A stretch of DNA of 20,785 bases from Kiritimatiellia bacterium (GCA_007128275.1 SKXR01000242.1:1-20785), one strand, 5' to 3'; positions 7,035 to 15,297 are shown, numbered from the stretch's first letter. The notes: generated by a model not told the origin, from the letters alone. A program made the numbers and translations.

Positions 7035-8153
7035 CTAATCATGCGTCCGGATCAGATAGAATCCGAGCGCTTCACCCGCCAAAACGGGAAACCATACGAT
7101 GATATCGGGATGCAAATGCGGATGCCTGACCAGGGCGTCGGCAATGATGATGAAGAAATAGAAGATGAACACCACGCCCAGACTGATGCCCACGCCGAAA
7201 GATGACTCGCGCCGACGCGATTTCATGCCCAGCGGGATACCCAACAGCGTGAAGGCGAAACAGGACAGGGACAGCGCCAAACGTTCGTTGGCCTCGACCA
7301 GATAGCCCATCCGCGTCTGGCGAAGTTCACGCTCCGCCAAGTGCGGATATAAATCGCGCACGTTGCGGATCGATTGCGTCAGTTCCCTCAAGGTCATCGA
7401 GGATTTCGTCTTGCTGATCTCGCCTTGTCGAAACAGTTGGGAAAAATCCAGCGGGACGGGATAATGCTGCGCATGAATGGTCCGTGTGCGGGAAGGGTCG
7501 TCAGGATAGGAGGTATCCGGTTGATCAATGCGGACATCGTACAGGTCGATCATCATCAATTGTGGTTGCGGCATGGAAAGCGCCCCCGACCGCGCGCGCA
7601 CACTGCGCGTGATGCCTTCCGGACCGGTCTCGTATACCACGACATCCGTTACCTCGTTCTTGTCCTTCTTGCCCACGTAAATCATGAACCCCGGAAAGTC
7701 CCTCACAAAACGGCCTTCCTCCAGGAGGCTGATGGGATCTTCCACGCCCAGGTTCACCAGCGCTTGGCGCCGGGCAAAATGTGCGTTGGGCGCCAGCGAG
7801 ATATTGAGATAGACGCAGAAACCGGACAGAAGAATGGAGACAAAAATAATGGGCGAGATGATCTGCCACATGCTCAGCCCCGACGCGCGCATGGCCGTGA
7901 TCTCGCCGTCCAACGACAAACGCCCAAAAAGCAACAAGACGGTGGTCATGGCGCTCATCGGGATGGAGAAGGTCAGGATATACGGGATATTGTAGGTGAA
8001 CGCGCGCAGGATGATCCATACCGACACCCCGCGCGCGACGAGATCAATCGCCTTGATCACGGCGCCCACGCACATGACAAAGGTGAAGATCAGCAAGGTC
8101 ATGAAGAAGATGACCAGGTAATCGTGAAGCATGTATTTGTTCAGTACCCGCAC
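7035..8153 (-). CDS. LptF/LptG (YjgP/YjgQ) family LPS-export permease
   Basis: This is an inner-membrane permease of the LptB2FGC transporter, which extracts lipopolysaccharide and pushes it toward the outer membrane. At 372 residues it has the family layout: three N-terminal helices (about 13-32, 55-77 and 100-120), a periplasmic beta-jellyroll region (about 125-280) and three C-terminal helices (from about 290). The DGEITAMRASGLS loop (82-94) is the family's coupling-helix region, and IPLGMKSRRRESSFGVGIS is the conserved C-terminal segment. The sequence does not let me choose LptF or LptG. The start lies 4 bp after the folD stop. No second permease gene is in the window, so the partner is encoded elsewhere. 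Confidence 0.92.
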   Translation of the reverse strand: MRVLNKYMLHDYLVIFFMTLLIFTFVMCVGAVIKAIDLVARGVSVWIILRAFTYNIPYILTFSIPMSAMTTVLLLFGRLSLDGEITAMRASGLSMWQIISPIIFVSILLSGFCVYLNISLAPNAHFARRQALVNLGVEDPISLLEEGRFVRDFPGFMIYVGKKDKNEVTDVVVYETGPEGITRSVRARSGALSMPQPQLMMIDLYDVRIDQPDTSYPDDPSRTRTIHAQHYPVPLDFSQLFRQGEISKTKSSMTLRELTQSIRNVRDLYPHLAERELRQTRMGYLVEANERLALSLSCFAFTLLGIPLGMKSRRRESSFGVGISLGVVFIFYFFIIIADALVRHPHLHPDIIVWFPVLAGEALGFYLIRTHD

Positions 8154-8157
8154 GGGT

Positions 8158-9045
8158 TCATGTCCCCCGGGTTGCGCATTCGGCGGACCAGACGGTGTTG
8201 TACAGCAACATGGTGATGGTCATCGGCCCCACGCCTCCGGGCACGGGAGTGATCGCCCCCACCTTCTCCAAGACCCCGTCAAAGTCCACATCGCCCACCA
8301 ACCGATACCCGCGGGGGCGTGACGCGTCCTCCACCCGGTTGACGCCCACGTCCACGATCACCACCCCCTCCTTGACCATGTCCCCGGTGACGGTGTTCGG
8401 GCGACCGGCCGCCGCCACGATGATGTCCGCTTGGCGGGTATGGAAGGCAAGGTCGCGCGTGCCCGTATGACACAGGGTCACCGTGGCATTGCCGAGCTCG
8501 TTCTTGAGCGTCAGAAGATTTGCGAGCGGACGGCCGACAATATTGCTGCGCCCAACCACGACCACGTGTTGTCCCGCTACAGGATGGCCGGACCGTTTGA
8601 GCATCTGAAGCACCCCATGCGGCGTGCACGGCAGAAAACAAGGCAGGCCCAACAGCATCCGGCCTACGTTTACAGGATGGAACCCGTCCACATCCTTGTC
8701 CGGATCAATGGCGGCGATGACGTCTTGTTCCATGCGCGTATCCGGCAAGGGGAGTTGCACAAGAATCCCATGAATGCGCGGATCCTGATTATACCCGTGC
8801 ACCACCTCAAGAATCTCTTCGCGGGAAGCGACCTCCGGCAACCGTATTTCCTGGGAATGGATGCCAACCTGTTCACACGCCTTCTCCTTCGCGGTCACAT
8901 AGGATCGCGAAGCCGGATCCTCGCCGACCAGCAAGACCCCCAGCCCCGGCGTAACGCCCTTCGCTTGAAGCGGTTCAATCCGCGCTTTCAGTTCCTCCCG
9001 CATTTCAGCGGAAAGTGCTTTCCCATCCAAAATCTTGTCCACCAT
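8158..9045 (-). CDS. folD: Bifunctional methylenetetrahydrofolate dehydrogenase / cyclohydrolase
   Basis: FolD interconverts 5,10-methylene-THF, methenyl-THF and 10-formyl-THF in one-carbon metabolism in the cytosol. The 295-residue length is typical. Diagnostic sites are Tyr49 and Lys53 in SRSYVTAKEKACEQVG, QLPLP (97-101), DKDVDGFHPVN (116-126), PCTPHGV (139-145), the NADP-binding GRSNIVGRP (165-173) and PVPGGVGPMT near the C-terminus. The start at 9045 is supported by GAGGGG a few bases upstream; the open frame further upstream overlaps the xdhC-like gene and is not used. It lies 19 bp after that gene and 4 bp before the permease gene, so the three are probably one transcript. Confidence 0.96.
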   Translation of the reverse strand: MVDKILDGKALSAEMREELKARIEPLQAKGVTPGLGVLLVGEDPASRSYVTAKEKACEQVGIHSQEIRLPEVASREEILEVVHGYNQDPRIHGILVQLPLPDTRMEQDVIAAIDPDKDVDGFHPVNVGRMLLGLPCFLPCTPHGVLQMLKRSGHPVAGQHVVVVGRSNIVGRPLANLLTLKNELGNATVTLCHTGTRDLAFHTRQADIIVAAAGRPNTVTGDMVKEGVVIVDVGVNRVEDASRPRGYRLVGDVDFDGVLEKVGAITPVPGGVGPMTITMLLYNTVWSAECATRGT

Positions 9046-9064
9046 GCGTTCCCCTCTGTTCGTG

Positions 9065-10063
9065 TTATTCCGAATGAATGGCTCTGGTTCGATCGCGCAG
9101 ATGGCCCGGCAGACGGCCGTGCCACACGGCCAACGCCTCGGACACAATGCTGAGCGCAACCTGTTCCGGGCCCTCGCCGCCCAGATCCAAACCGACCGGA
9201 CCATATATACGGGCTTGCTGAGCGGGATCAACCCGATTCCGTATTTCGTCACGCCGATCACGCGGCCCGAGCAAACCGATGTAAGGAACCTCCGTCTCCA
9301 AGAGCCGGTTCACCCACGCCGCGTCGTGGCTAAGCGTGTGGGTTTTGACAACGGCCAAGGTGTGCGGGTTGATCGAAAGTTCGTCCAGAGACTCTTCCGG
9401 GCGAGCCTTGACCCGTTTCCGCGCCCACGGGAAGCGCTCGGACGTGAGATAGGCGGCGCGGTGATCGGCCAAGGCCACACGAAATCCGATTTCGTGCGCC
9501 ATACGCGCGAGAGGAATGGCATCCTCTCCCGCCCCGCAAATAAGGAAGACGGGCGGCGGGTTCAGGTGCTCCGTGAAGACGGCGCCCTTCCACTCCGTGC
9601 ATGTTTCGGACGGGTCCACCAGGCTCAAGCGTCCGGAGCGATCACCTTCCAAGTCCACCCGGATCGCCACCGGATTATCGCCCTGTAACAGAACGCAGAC
9701 CTCTTCAATCAGCGCCGTGTGTTCTTCCGGGGTAATGCGCTGGATGAACAGGTCGACTTTGCCGTTGCAACCCAGGCCCATGCCCCAGACCTTGTCTTCC
9801 TCGTCGCTCGTATCGTAATGGACCCGCCGGGCTTCCCCGGTTTTGAGTATGCTCAGGGCGGTCTCGCGGACGTCCTGTTCCAGGCATCCACCACTGACGT
9901 TGCCGATCATCCGGCCGTCCGCCTCAATCAACAGTTTCGCCCCGGGCCGGCGATAGGTGGACCCTTCGATACCGACAATCACCGCCAAGGCCGCGGCCTC
10001 GCCGTGCGCGGTCAGTGTATTGAGCCGCTGATAGATGGTTTCCGTTTCCTGCCAATTTTTCAT
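9065..10063 (-). CDS. XdhC/CoxI family protein (molybdenum hydroxylase maturation factor-like)
   Basis: XdhC-type proteins bind sulfurated molybdenum cofactor and help insert it into xanthine-dehydrogenase-like enzymes. The 332-residue protein has both family domains: an N-terminal XdhC_CoxI domain with GSTYRRPGAKLL (34-45) and IGNVSGGCLEQDV (53-65), where Cys60 sits in the conserved GGC, and a C-terminal Rossmann domain beginning VFLICGAGEDAIPLA (172-186), then DHRAAYL. The chosen start (MKNWQETE) has AGAGGA just upstream; starts 8 or 28 codons earlier have weaker sites. No molybdoenzyme gene is in the window; it instead heads a run with folD, an Lpt permease and rph. Confidence 0.88.
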   Translation of the reverse strand: MKNWQETETIYQRLNTLTAHGEAAALAVIVGIEGSTYRRPGAKLLIEADGRMIGNVSGGCLEQDVRETALSILKTGEARRVHYDTSDEEDKVWGMGLGCNGKVDLFIQRITPEEHTALIEEVCVLLQGDNPVAIRVDLEGDRSGRLSLVDPSETCTEWKGAVFTEHLNPPPVFLICGAGEDAIPLARMAHEIGFRVALADHRAAYLTSERFPWARKRVKARPEESLDELSINPHTLAVVKTHTLSHDAAWVNRLLETEVPYIGLLGPRDRRDEIRNRVDPAQQARIYGPVGLDLGGEGPEQVALSIVSEALAVWHGRLPGHLRDRTRAIHSE

Positions 10064-10220
10064 AAGATCCTCTTGAATCCGGCTCATGGTATCGCCCGTG
10101 CGAAACAGTGTCCATGATTCTTTGAGGCTGGTTCCTGCGCGGCGCACCCTGCCGAACGGATCGCACGGACTTGCCTCGCTCCCCTTGCCATGTTACACAA
10201 AAATGCATGCGGCTAGACTC

Positions 10221-10323
10221 TTAACCCTCCCCCCGCGTCCGGCTTCGCAAGGCTTCGCCGAGACACGTCGCGGACCCCTCCGGAGTGGTGGCCCCGCGCC
10301 TTGGCGGGGCCGGGGTGGGTTAG
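10221..10323. repeat. Structured GC-rich inverted-repeat element in a 341-bp gene-free gap
   Basis: The gap 10064-10404 holds no credible gene. Inside it is a nested palindromic structure: an outer 12-nt arm (10221-10232, TTAACCCTCCCC) pairs with 10312-10323 (GGGGTGGGTTAG) with one mismatch and one wobble; CCGCG (10233-10237) pairs with CGCGG (10269-10273) enclosing two near-identical GGCTTCGC words; and a perfect 8-bp GC hairpin, GGCCCCGC (10290-10297) / GCGGGGCC (10304-10311), follows. The flanks are AT-rich. It could be a MITE- or REP-like element, a structured RNA, or a bidirectional insulator between the divergent xdhC-like and SDR genes. There is no coding signal in it. Confidence 0.5.
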
Positions 10324-10404
10324 CTAATATGTTCGAAAAAATAAGGCATTGGTATTGTTCGTTTCTTGAGCTTTCAGAAACGCCACACGAATAACAGGTA
10401 CGTA

Positions 10405-11094
10405 ATGATGAATAAACCAACGAAAAAACGCATCATTGTCATCACCGGCGCCACCAAAGGGTTGGGATACGCCATGACGGAGGAGTTTATCCGGCTGGGG
10501 CACACGGTGTGCGGATCCGGTCGCTCGGAAGCGATCGTGCGCGAACTGTCATCGCGTTATGCCGCCCCGCATCGGTTTGATGTCGTAGACGTGACATCCG
10601 ATCCGGCCGTCGCCCACTGGGCCAAGACCATGATCAAGATGCACGGCCCTCCGGACCTGCTCCTCAATAATGCCGGCTTGGCCAATCAACGCGCCCCGCT
10701 ATGGGACGTGCCGGCCGATGAATTTTCGCAGGTCGTCGATGTCAACATCAAGGGCGTTTATCATGTCATACGCCATGTTGTGCCGGCGATGATCAAGCGT
10801 GGCGAAGGGGTCATTGTGAATTTCAGTTCCGGTTGGGGGCGGTCCACGTCGCCCGAAGTCGCGCCGTATTGCACCACCAAATGGGCGGTTGAAGGGATGA
10901 CGCAAGCGCTCGCGCAGGAATTGCCGGACGGGTTGGCCGCCGTGGCGTACAGTCCCGGCGTCATTGACACGGACATGCTGCGCGTCTGTTTCGGCGACGC
11001 GGCCGCACACCACGAGAAGCCGGACACGTGGGCCCGAAAGAGTGTACCGGCCCTGCTCAGACTCGGCACGCAGGATAACGGCCGGTCGGTATGA
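10405..11094 (+). CDS. Short-chain dehydrogenase/reductase (SDR), classical type
   Basis: This is a 229-residue NAD(P)-dependent oxidoreductase; the substrate is unknown. The classical SDR pattern is complete: cofactor-binding TGATKGLG (14-21), NNAG (88-91), catalytic Ser in NFSSGWG (141-142), Tyr155 and Lys159 in YCTTK, then the SPGVIDTDM loop after the fifth strand. No signal peptide. The start is the first of two adjacent ATGs; a weak AGG lies 6 nt upstream. The C-terminal part is short (the last helix ends with LLRLGTQDNGRSV). It is divergent from the xdhC-like gene across the structured gap and 74 bp before a small membrane-protein gene. Confidence 0.9.
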   Translation: MMNKPTKKRIIVITGATKGLGYAMTEEFIRLGHTVCGSGRSEAIVRELSSRYAAPHRFDVVDVTSDPAVAHWAKTMIKMHGPPDLLLNNAGLANQRAPLWDVPADEFSQVVDVNIKGVYHVIRHVVPAMIKRGEGVIVNFSSGWGRSTSPEVAPYCTTKWAVEGMTQALAQELPDGLAAVAYSPGVIDTDMLRVCFGDAAAHHEKPDTWARKSVPALLRLGTQDNGRSV

Positions 11095-11168
11095 ACATTC
11101 TGATTGGCAACCGTATTTCCAATTTGCTACGTTCAATGCACTTAAGAGCTCCATGGAGGCACTGACGC

Positions 11169-11507
11169 ATGAAAGTTAGCATCAAGAAACCGGAGAAACG
11201 ACTGCATACCGGGCATTGGAAAGGAATCTGCGGGCTACTGGTTATGGTTTCTGCGATTGCCGTCGTATGGGCGATCCTGGCGTCGGTGACGCTCTGGCAA
11301 CGTGAACGGGAGCTGGCCAAGGCCACGGAAGAATTGATCGATTTGCGCGAAGACGTGTACCGGCTCGAGGAACGTGAACGGGTTAATTCAGAGAGGGACG
11401 TGTTTCTGGATGAATACCTTCCCGAACCCGACGTGCCGGCCGGAACCGAAGAAGATCCTTTTGCAATCTTCGAAGACGAAATGGGCCTTATCCCGGACGA
11501 AGAGTAA
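11169..11507 (+). CDS. Small bitopic protein with coiled coil and acidic tail (FtsB/FtsL-like topology)
   Basis: This 112-residue protein has a basic N-terminus, one transmembrane helix (about 20-43, GLLVMVSAIAVVWAILASV), a charged heptad-like coiled coil (about 44-78, ending RVNSERDVF) and a strongly acidic tail (DEYLPEPD ... FEDEMGLIPDEE). Topology and size resemble divisome proteins FtsB/FtsL/DivIC, but no diagnostic residues were found, so the assignment is only by layout. GGAGG lies 9 nt before the ATG. Its 3' end overlaps the convergent exonuclease gene by 20 bp. Confidence 0.7.
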   Translation: MKVSIKKPEKRLHTGHWKGICGLLVMVSAIAVVWAILASVTLWQRERELAKATEELIDLREDVYRLEERERVNSERDVFLDEYLPEPDVPAGTEEDPFAIFEDEMGLIPDEE

Positions 11508-12240
11508 GGCCGATCCGCTTCTGCATGGTGTCATATACCCAACACATCAGCGGTTCCAAGTTGCGGACATCCTCTTCGTTGTATTTTAACAGCCGCGCGC
11601 GGGCCTCCCGACTGCCGCGCAGATGTTCACGCCATAGATAGACCGCGTCCCATCCGCTCATCGCACGCGTGTCCGCACTGCGCACAATACCCATCTCCTG
11701 TTCGATCCGCTTCAAGCCGCCACGGAACCCCAAGCGACGCAAAGGCCACATGAGATCGATATGTACGTGATTGAATAGAGGGTACGGAAAACGAGCCCGG
11801 ATAATCGGCATATCAAATCCGGTCCCGTTATACGTGACGATCGCGGATGCACTTTCGAGGTCTTCCCGGGCGTCGTCCAGATTCTCCCCTGCCACATAAG
11901 CCCGAAAAGACGCGCCGTCATAAATGCCGATCACGGTGATGTTGTTGTCGTATCCGTCCGTCTCAATATCGACATAGAGCGTTCGTTCGCGGAGCGGCTG
12001 AAAGGCGCGCCACTTGGCGCCGGCGGGCAGACACCGATCGAAATGCCTCCACTCGCCCGCCGCATATCGGGTCACGGATTCTTCAATCCGAGCCCGGCCG
12101 GCACTCTGCCGCAAGCGCGCCGGCAAATCGCGTTCCGGCGCGAGCAGCAGATCGTCCCATGTATGCCGGCCCCGCTCCCATAAACGGCGCTCCGTCGTGT
12201 CGCCCACGCCGGGCAAATGTACAAATGTGTTACGCAACAT
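11488..12240 (-). CDS. RNase H-like (DEDD) exonuclease domain protein, YprB type
   Basis: This is a 250-residue protein with an N-terminal helix-hairpin-helix-like stretch (LPGVGDTTERRLWERG, 9-24) followed by a ribonuclease H-like nuclease domain of the DnaQ/YprB type. Visible metal-binding residues are Asp91 and Glu93 in YVDIET, Asp143 in YNGTGFDMPI, Asp162 in HIDLMWPLR and Asp224 in YNEEDVRNLEPL. The layout matches single-strand 3'-5' exonuclease-like proteins of unknown physiological role in many bacteria. Shine-Dalgarno support is weak (AGG about 12 nt upstream). It overlaps the convergent small membrane-protein gene by 20 bp. Confidence 0.85.
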   Translation of the reverse strand: MLRNTFVHLPGVGDTTERRLWERGRHTWDDLLLAPERDLPARLRQSAGRARIEESVTRYAAGEWRHFDRCLPAGAKWRAFQPLRERTLYVDIETDGYDNNITVIGIYDGASFRAYVAGENLDDAREDLESASAIVTYNGTGFDMPIIRARFPYPLFNHVHIDLMWPLRRLGFRGGLKRIEQEMGIVRSADTRAMSGWDAVYLWREHLRGSREARARLLKYNEEDVRNLEPLMCWVYDTMQKRIGLTLRPG

Positions 12241-12299
12241 CGAATACTTAACCTGATCGATTTATCAACTCTTACGCCATCGTGAGGACACCAGAGTCC

Positions 12300-14756
12300 C
12301 TATCGCTCACCGCGCCTCCTCAAGCCCATGAACGCGGGCAAACACAGCACATACACCGCCGCGGCCGTCCAGACTAGAATTCGAAACCCGAAATGAATCG
12401 CCGTAAACGTCGCCAACGACGCGCCCATCACGGAGGCGAACCCGTTGATCCCCCAAGCCCACGGCACCATGGCGGCATAACGGTCACTGACCAATTGCAG
12501 TCCGCTGGGAAACGGAATGCCCATACAGAATGCAAGCGGCGCGATCAAGACAAACGACACCACGACGCGCGCTGCATCGGGCCAACCCGCCCACGCGGAA
12601 AACAGCGGCGGGAGCAACGCGGTATACAGCAGGGTCAACAACACAATCCCCCCGACAGCGGCGCGTACCAGCGGGAACCGATCGCCGCGCCACCGGTCCG
12701 CAAGAAAAGCGCCGCACCCCGAAAAGACCAGAAACGCGGTCAACACCACGGCCACCGCGTAAATCGGGTAGGTCAGAAACAGCATGAACTTCTGAATGAA
12801 CGCGATCTCCAGGAACATGAAGGCGAGGCCCAGTGCCGTAAAATACATGACCACCCATCGACGCGCACCGCGCGTTTCGGCGCGGCGCGTGAGCGTGATC
12901 AAGGGCAACAGAATGAACAGAACGCTGGCCACAGCGCCCTGCACCAGAGTCGCGAGTAACGCGATATACCCCCACTCGACAAAGGGCACCCACTCAAATC
13001 CCATGTCCCGCACCAACACGCGCAGGGTATCCCATTTGAAAAATTGAAAGAAATAGGGACGATCATCCGTGGCGGGACGAACATCAAAAAGGTAGTCGCG
13101 ATAGAAGCGGTCGCGTTCCTCCGACAAGATAGCCAGGGCCGCCTGATAATACACCGGTTCTTCCAGGATCGTGAACCGGTTCACCTCCGCCTCGGTCACG
13201 CCCGGCATCCAGGCGATGTCAAACCCGCGCGATTGGCTGAACGCGCGTATCTCGTCCAGTTGCTCATCCGTCCACGGCGTGCGGCTTAATAGCAGGGTGC
13301 CGGCATTCCATGACCGGATAAAAGCAAGATGCGCGCCGGGATCCTCGTAGCCGGCCGCTTCGCAGGCTTCCACCAGCGTGGCGAACATCTTGATGGCGTC
13401 GCGCGCGGGCGTCTTGAGCCAGCGTGTGATGGCCAACACCCCGTCGTCGGTCAAATGTTTCATGTAGAACTCTATCGCCTCGCGCGTATAGAGATAACTC
13501 TCGCTCAACGCATACACGCCGGAAGCCGCGGCGTTGAACGCATCCAACAACGCAATATGAATCACGCCATAAGAGCCCCCGCGCGATTGCAGATATCCGC
13601 GCCCTTCAGCGGTAACCGGCGTCACATCGTCGCGGCGATACAGTCCGCCGGAGAAATCCGCCAATTCCTGTTCGATCAAGCGGAACACGGACGGGTCCAC
13701 TTCCACCGCCGTGACGTGTTTCGCGCCGTGATAGAGCGCCATCCACACGTCGCTCCCCCCGCCGGCGCCGATGACCAGCACCTCGGGTTCCCGGACCATG
13801 CGATACGCCAAGGCGGGCGTGACATAGTCCATGTACGAAAAGCGTTCGGTGTCCCCGTCGTAGCGGTTGACGACGGAAACGGAACCCGCATCAAAGAAGA
13901 GGCCGGCCTGTTCCGGCAACGGGCCCATGCGCGCAAACGGGTAGTTCCCCAGTTGACCGGGCGTTTCCCGAATTTGACGGGAACGGACAACGTGTATCTG
14001 CGACAACGGGCTTTGAGCGGACGCGACAATTTCGGCGTCCGGGAATTGCAGCGTATAGGAAAGGGTCTTGTAATCGGACACCCGAATCGGCGCAAAGCCC
14101 TGAGCGCCCACCCACATAATGCCGATGCCGACGCTCAATCCGAAAAGCGTCTTCCAAGGGCGCGCCATACCGAACACCATCCATCCCGCCAACAGGATCA
14201 ACGGAAGCGACAGAAGATAGGGCAATTGTTCGGGCGGCACCAGAAACAGCAGGCCGACCACGGCCGCGGCGCCGAGACCGGACCCGACGAGGTCCGTAAA
14301 ATACACCCGGCCCACCCGGCGCGGAGCCATGAAGAAAGCCAGCGTGATACAGGTCGAGACCAGAAAAAACGGGACGGCCAGAATCGTGTACAGGGCGAGG
14401 AGCCAGCCGAATTGATCGCCTTGGGTGACCAGATGAAAAGTCTCAAACGGGATCCGCTGCGACCACACATAGCAGAGCGGCAAACTGAATGTCAGCAACA
14501 AGAGCGACACAAAGAAACTCTGCTTCTCTTTACCGCTCAACCGGGAGCGGATCAAGGTCAGCAGGGTCCCACTGGCGCCAAACCCCAGCATCGCAATGCT
14601 GATGATCATGTAGGCGAAATGATGCCACTGCGCGATGGACAAGACGCGCATGAGCACGACCTGATAGGCAATGCCCACGGCGCTGATCAGGAAAACGGCG
14701 GGATACAGGAACGGCGCGGGAGGGTGAGAGGTGGAGTTCTGTTGATTAACATGCAT
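12300..14756 (-). CDS. Large membrane protein fused to a spermidine-synthase-like methyltransferase-fold domain
   Basis: This 818-residue protein has an N-terminal block of about seven membrane helices (about 15-215), a soluble domain in the middle and a C-terminal block of about five or six helices (from about 600). The soluble domain has the SAM-type nucleotide motif VLVIGAGGGSDVW (326-338), the acidic VEVDPSV (351-357), and a spermidine-synthase-like segment (IHIALLDAFNAAASGVYALS), followed by SESYLYTREAIEFYMKHL and DDGVLAITRW. This is the layout of the fused 'MFS/spermidine synthase' membrane proteins common in PVC and delta-proteobacterial genomes; their chemistry is unproven. The start ATG has no clear ribosome-binding site. 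It lies 40 bp downstream of the toxin gene. Confidence 0.85.
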   Translation of the reverse strand: MHVNQQNSTSHPPAPFLYPAVFLISAVGIAYQVVLMRVLSIAQWHHFAYMIISIAMLGFGASGTLLTLIRSRLSGKEKQSFFVSLLLLTFSLPLCYVWSQRIPFETFHLVTQGDQFGWLLALYTILAVPFFLVSTCITLAFFMAPRRVGRVYFTDLVGSGLGAAAVVGLLFLVPPEQLPYLLSLPLILLAGWMVFGMARPWKTLFGLSVGIGIMWVGAQGFAPIRVSDYKTLSYTLQFPDAEIVASAQSPLSQIHVVRSRQIRETPGQLGNYPFARMGPLPEQAGLFFDAGSVSVVNRYDGDTERFSYMDYVTPALAYRMVREPEVLVIGAGGGSDVWMALYHGAKHVTAVEVDPSVFRLIEQELADFSGGLYRRDDVTPVTAEGRGYLQSRGGSYGVIHIALLDAFNAAASGVYALSESYLYTREAIEFYMKHLTDDGVLAITRWLKTPARDAIKMFATLVEACEAAGYEDPGAHLAFIRSWNAGTLLLSRTPWTDEQLDEIRAFSQSRGFDIAWMPGVTEAEVNRFTILEEPVYYQAALAILSEERDRFYRDYLFDVRPATDDRPYFFQFFKWDTLRVLVRDMGFEWVPFVEWGYIALLATLVQGAVASVLFILLPLITLTRRAETRGARRWVVMYFTALGLAFMFLEIAFIQKFMLFLTYPIYAVAVVLTAFLVFSGCGAFLADRWRGDRFPLVRAAVGGIVLLTLLYTALLPPLFSAWAGWPDAARVVVSFVLIAPLAFCMGIPFPSGLQLVSDRYAAMVPWAWGINGFASVMGASLATFTAIHFGFRILVWTAAAVYVLCLPAFMGLRRRGER

Positions 14757-14796
14757 CTATATGGATAGAGAGTTCGGGGTTGACCAGGCTAACCAA

Positions 14797-15093
14797 TTAG
14801 ATTTCCGGTATACCTCTGGCTGCATGCCACACGCGTGCAATTTCAATCAGCCCCTGGTCGTTCTTCACTCGGTATACAATGCGGCATGGTTTTCGGATGA
14901 TCTCTCGGATGGTCGGGTCTTTAAATTCCGGCACCATCCTGCCCGATTGCGGAAACTCAACGAGACGGTCAACGGCGTCAAAGATACCCTGGCCAAAAAG
15001 GGCTGCAGCTTGCGTGTCAAATTCAGAAATGTAGGACAGGATATCCCAGAGATCAAAACGGGCCGCCGGCGACCAGATCAGCGCGTGAGCCAT
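14797..15093 (-). CDS. ParE/RelE-type toxin of a type II toxin-antitoxin pair
   Basis: This 98-residue protein has the ParE/RelE toxin pattern: an N-terminal strand (ALIWSPAARFDLWDILSYI), a two-helix hairpin with VDRLVEFPQSGRMVPEF (41-57), then strands IREIIRKPCRIVYRVKND (62-79) and IEIARVWHAARG near the C-terminus. The ParE-like consensus 'FP..GR.VPE' and 'IVYRV' are clear; the target (gyrase or mRNA) cannot be decided. The start overlaps the antitoxin stop by 16 bp, and AGAGGA lies upstream inside the antitoxin gene, so translation is probably coupled. Confidence 0.9.
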   Translation of the reverse strand: MAHALIWSPAARFDLWDILSYISEFDTQAAALFGQGIFDAVDRLVEFPQSGRMVPEFKDPTIREIIRKPCRIVYRVKNDQGLIEIARVWHAARGIPEI

Positions 15094-15263
15094 TCGGCAA
15101 AATCCTCTTTGACCCGGTCATGGGGAATTCCTTTGCCTTCGTCGTGTTCACGAAGACCCTTCCGCACTCCCGCCACAAAGTTGATTCGCTCCTGAATGAG
15201 ATCCCACGTGGCATCATCAGGCAACCCCTTGATCGTGTCTATGGCGAGTTCTTTCGTTGTCAT
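15078..15263 (-). CDS. Antitoxin of the ParE-type pair
   Basis: This 61-residue acidic protein, MTTKELAIDTIKGLPDDATW, continues through LIQERINFVAGVRKGLREHD to a KGIPHDRVKEDFAEWL tail. That is the layout of the small antitoxins found upstream of ParE toxins: an N-terminal dimerising/DNA-binding helix pair and a helical C-terminal toxin-neutralising tail. The frame could be extended 23 codons upstream, but that would include the promoter and an atypical Cys-rich stretch, so the short form is preferred. No Shine-Dalgarno site precedes this ATG; the -10 box ends 6 nt upstream, so the mRNA may be leaderless. Confidence 0.85.
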   Translation of the reverse strand: MTTKELAIDTIKGLPDDATWDLIQERINFVAGVRKGLREHDEGKGIPHDRVKEDFAEWLTR

Positions 15264-15269
15264 ATCTGC

Positions 15270-15297
15270 ATTGTACCATGCGCACTTACGGCGGCAA
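15270..15297 (-). promoter_or_regulatory. Promoter of the antitoxin-toxin pair, possibly giving leaderless mRNA
   Basis: On the minus strand TTGCCG and TACAAT are 16 bp apart and the -10 box ends 6 nt before the antitoxin ATG. A transcript starting 6-8 nt past the -10 box would begin at about the A of the ATG. No Shine-Dalgarno site is present, which fits. Confidence 0.5.

Noticed and set aside
13329..14768. Long plus-strand open frame (479 codons) opposite the membrane protein gene
   Set aside because: It is fully antisense to a well-supported transmembrane protein; composition is His/Arg/Gln-rich as expected from GC-rich reverse frames, and no domain is seen.
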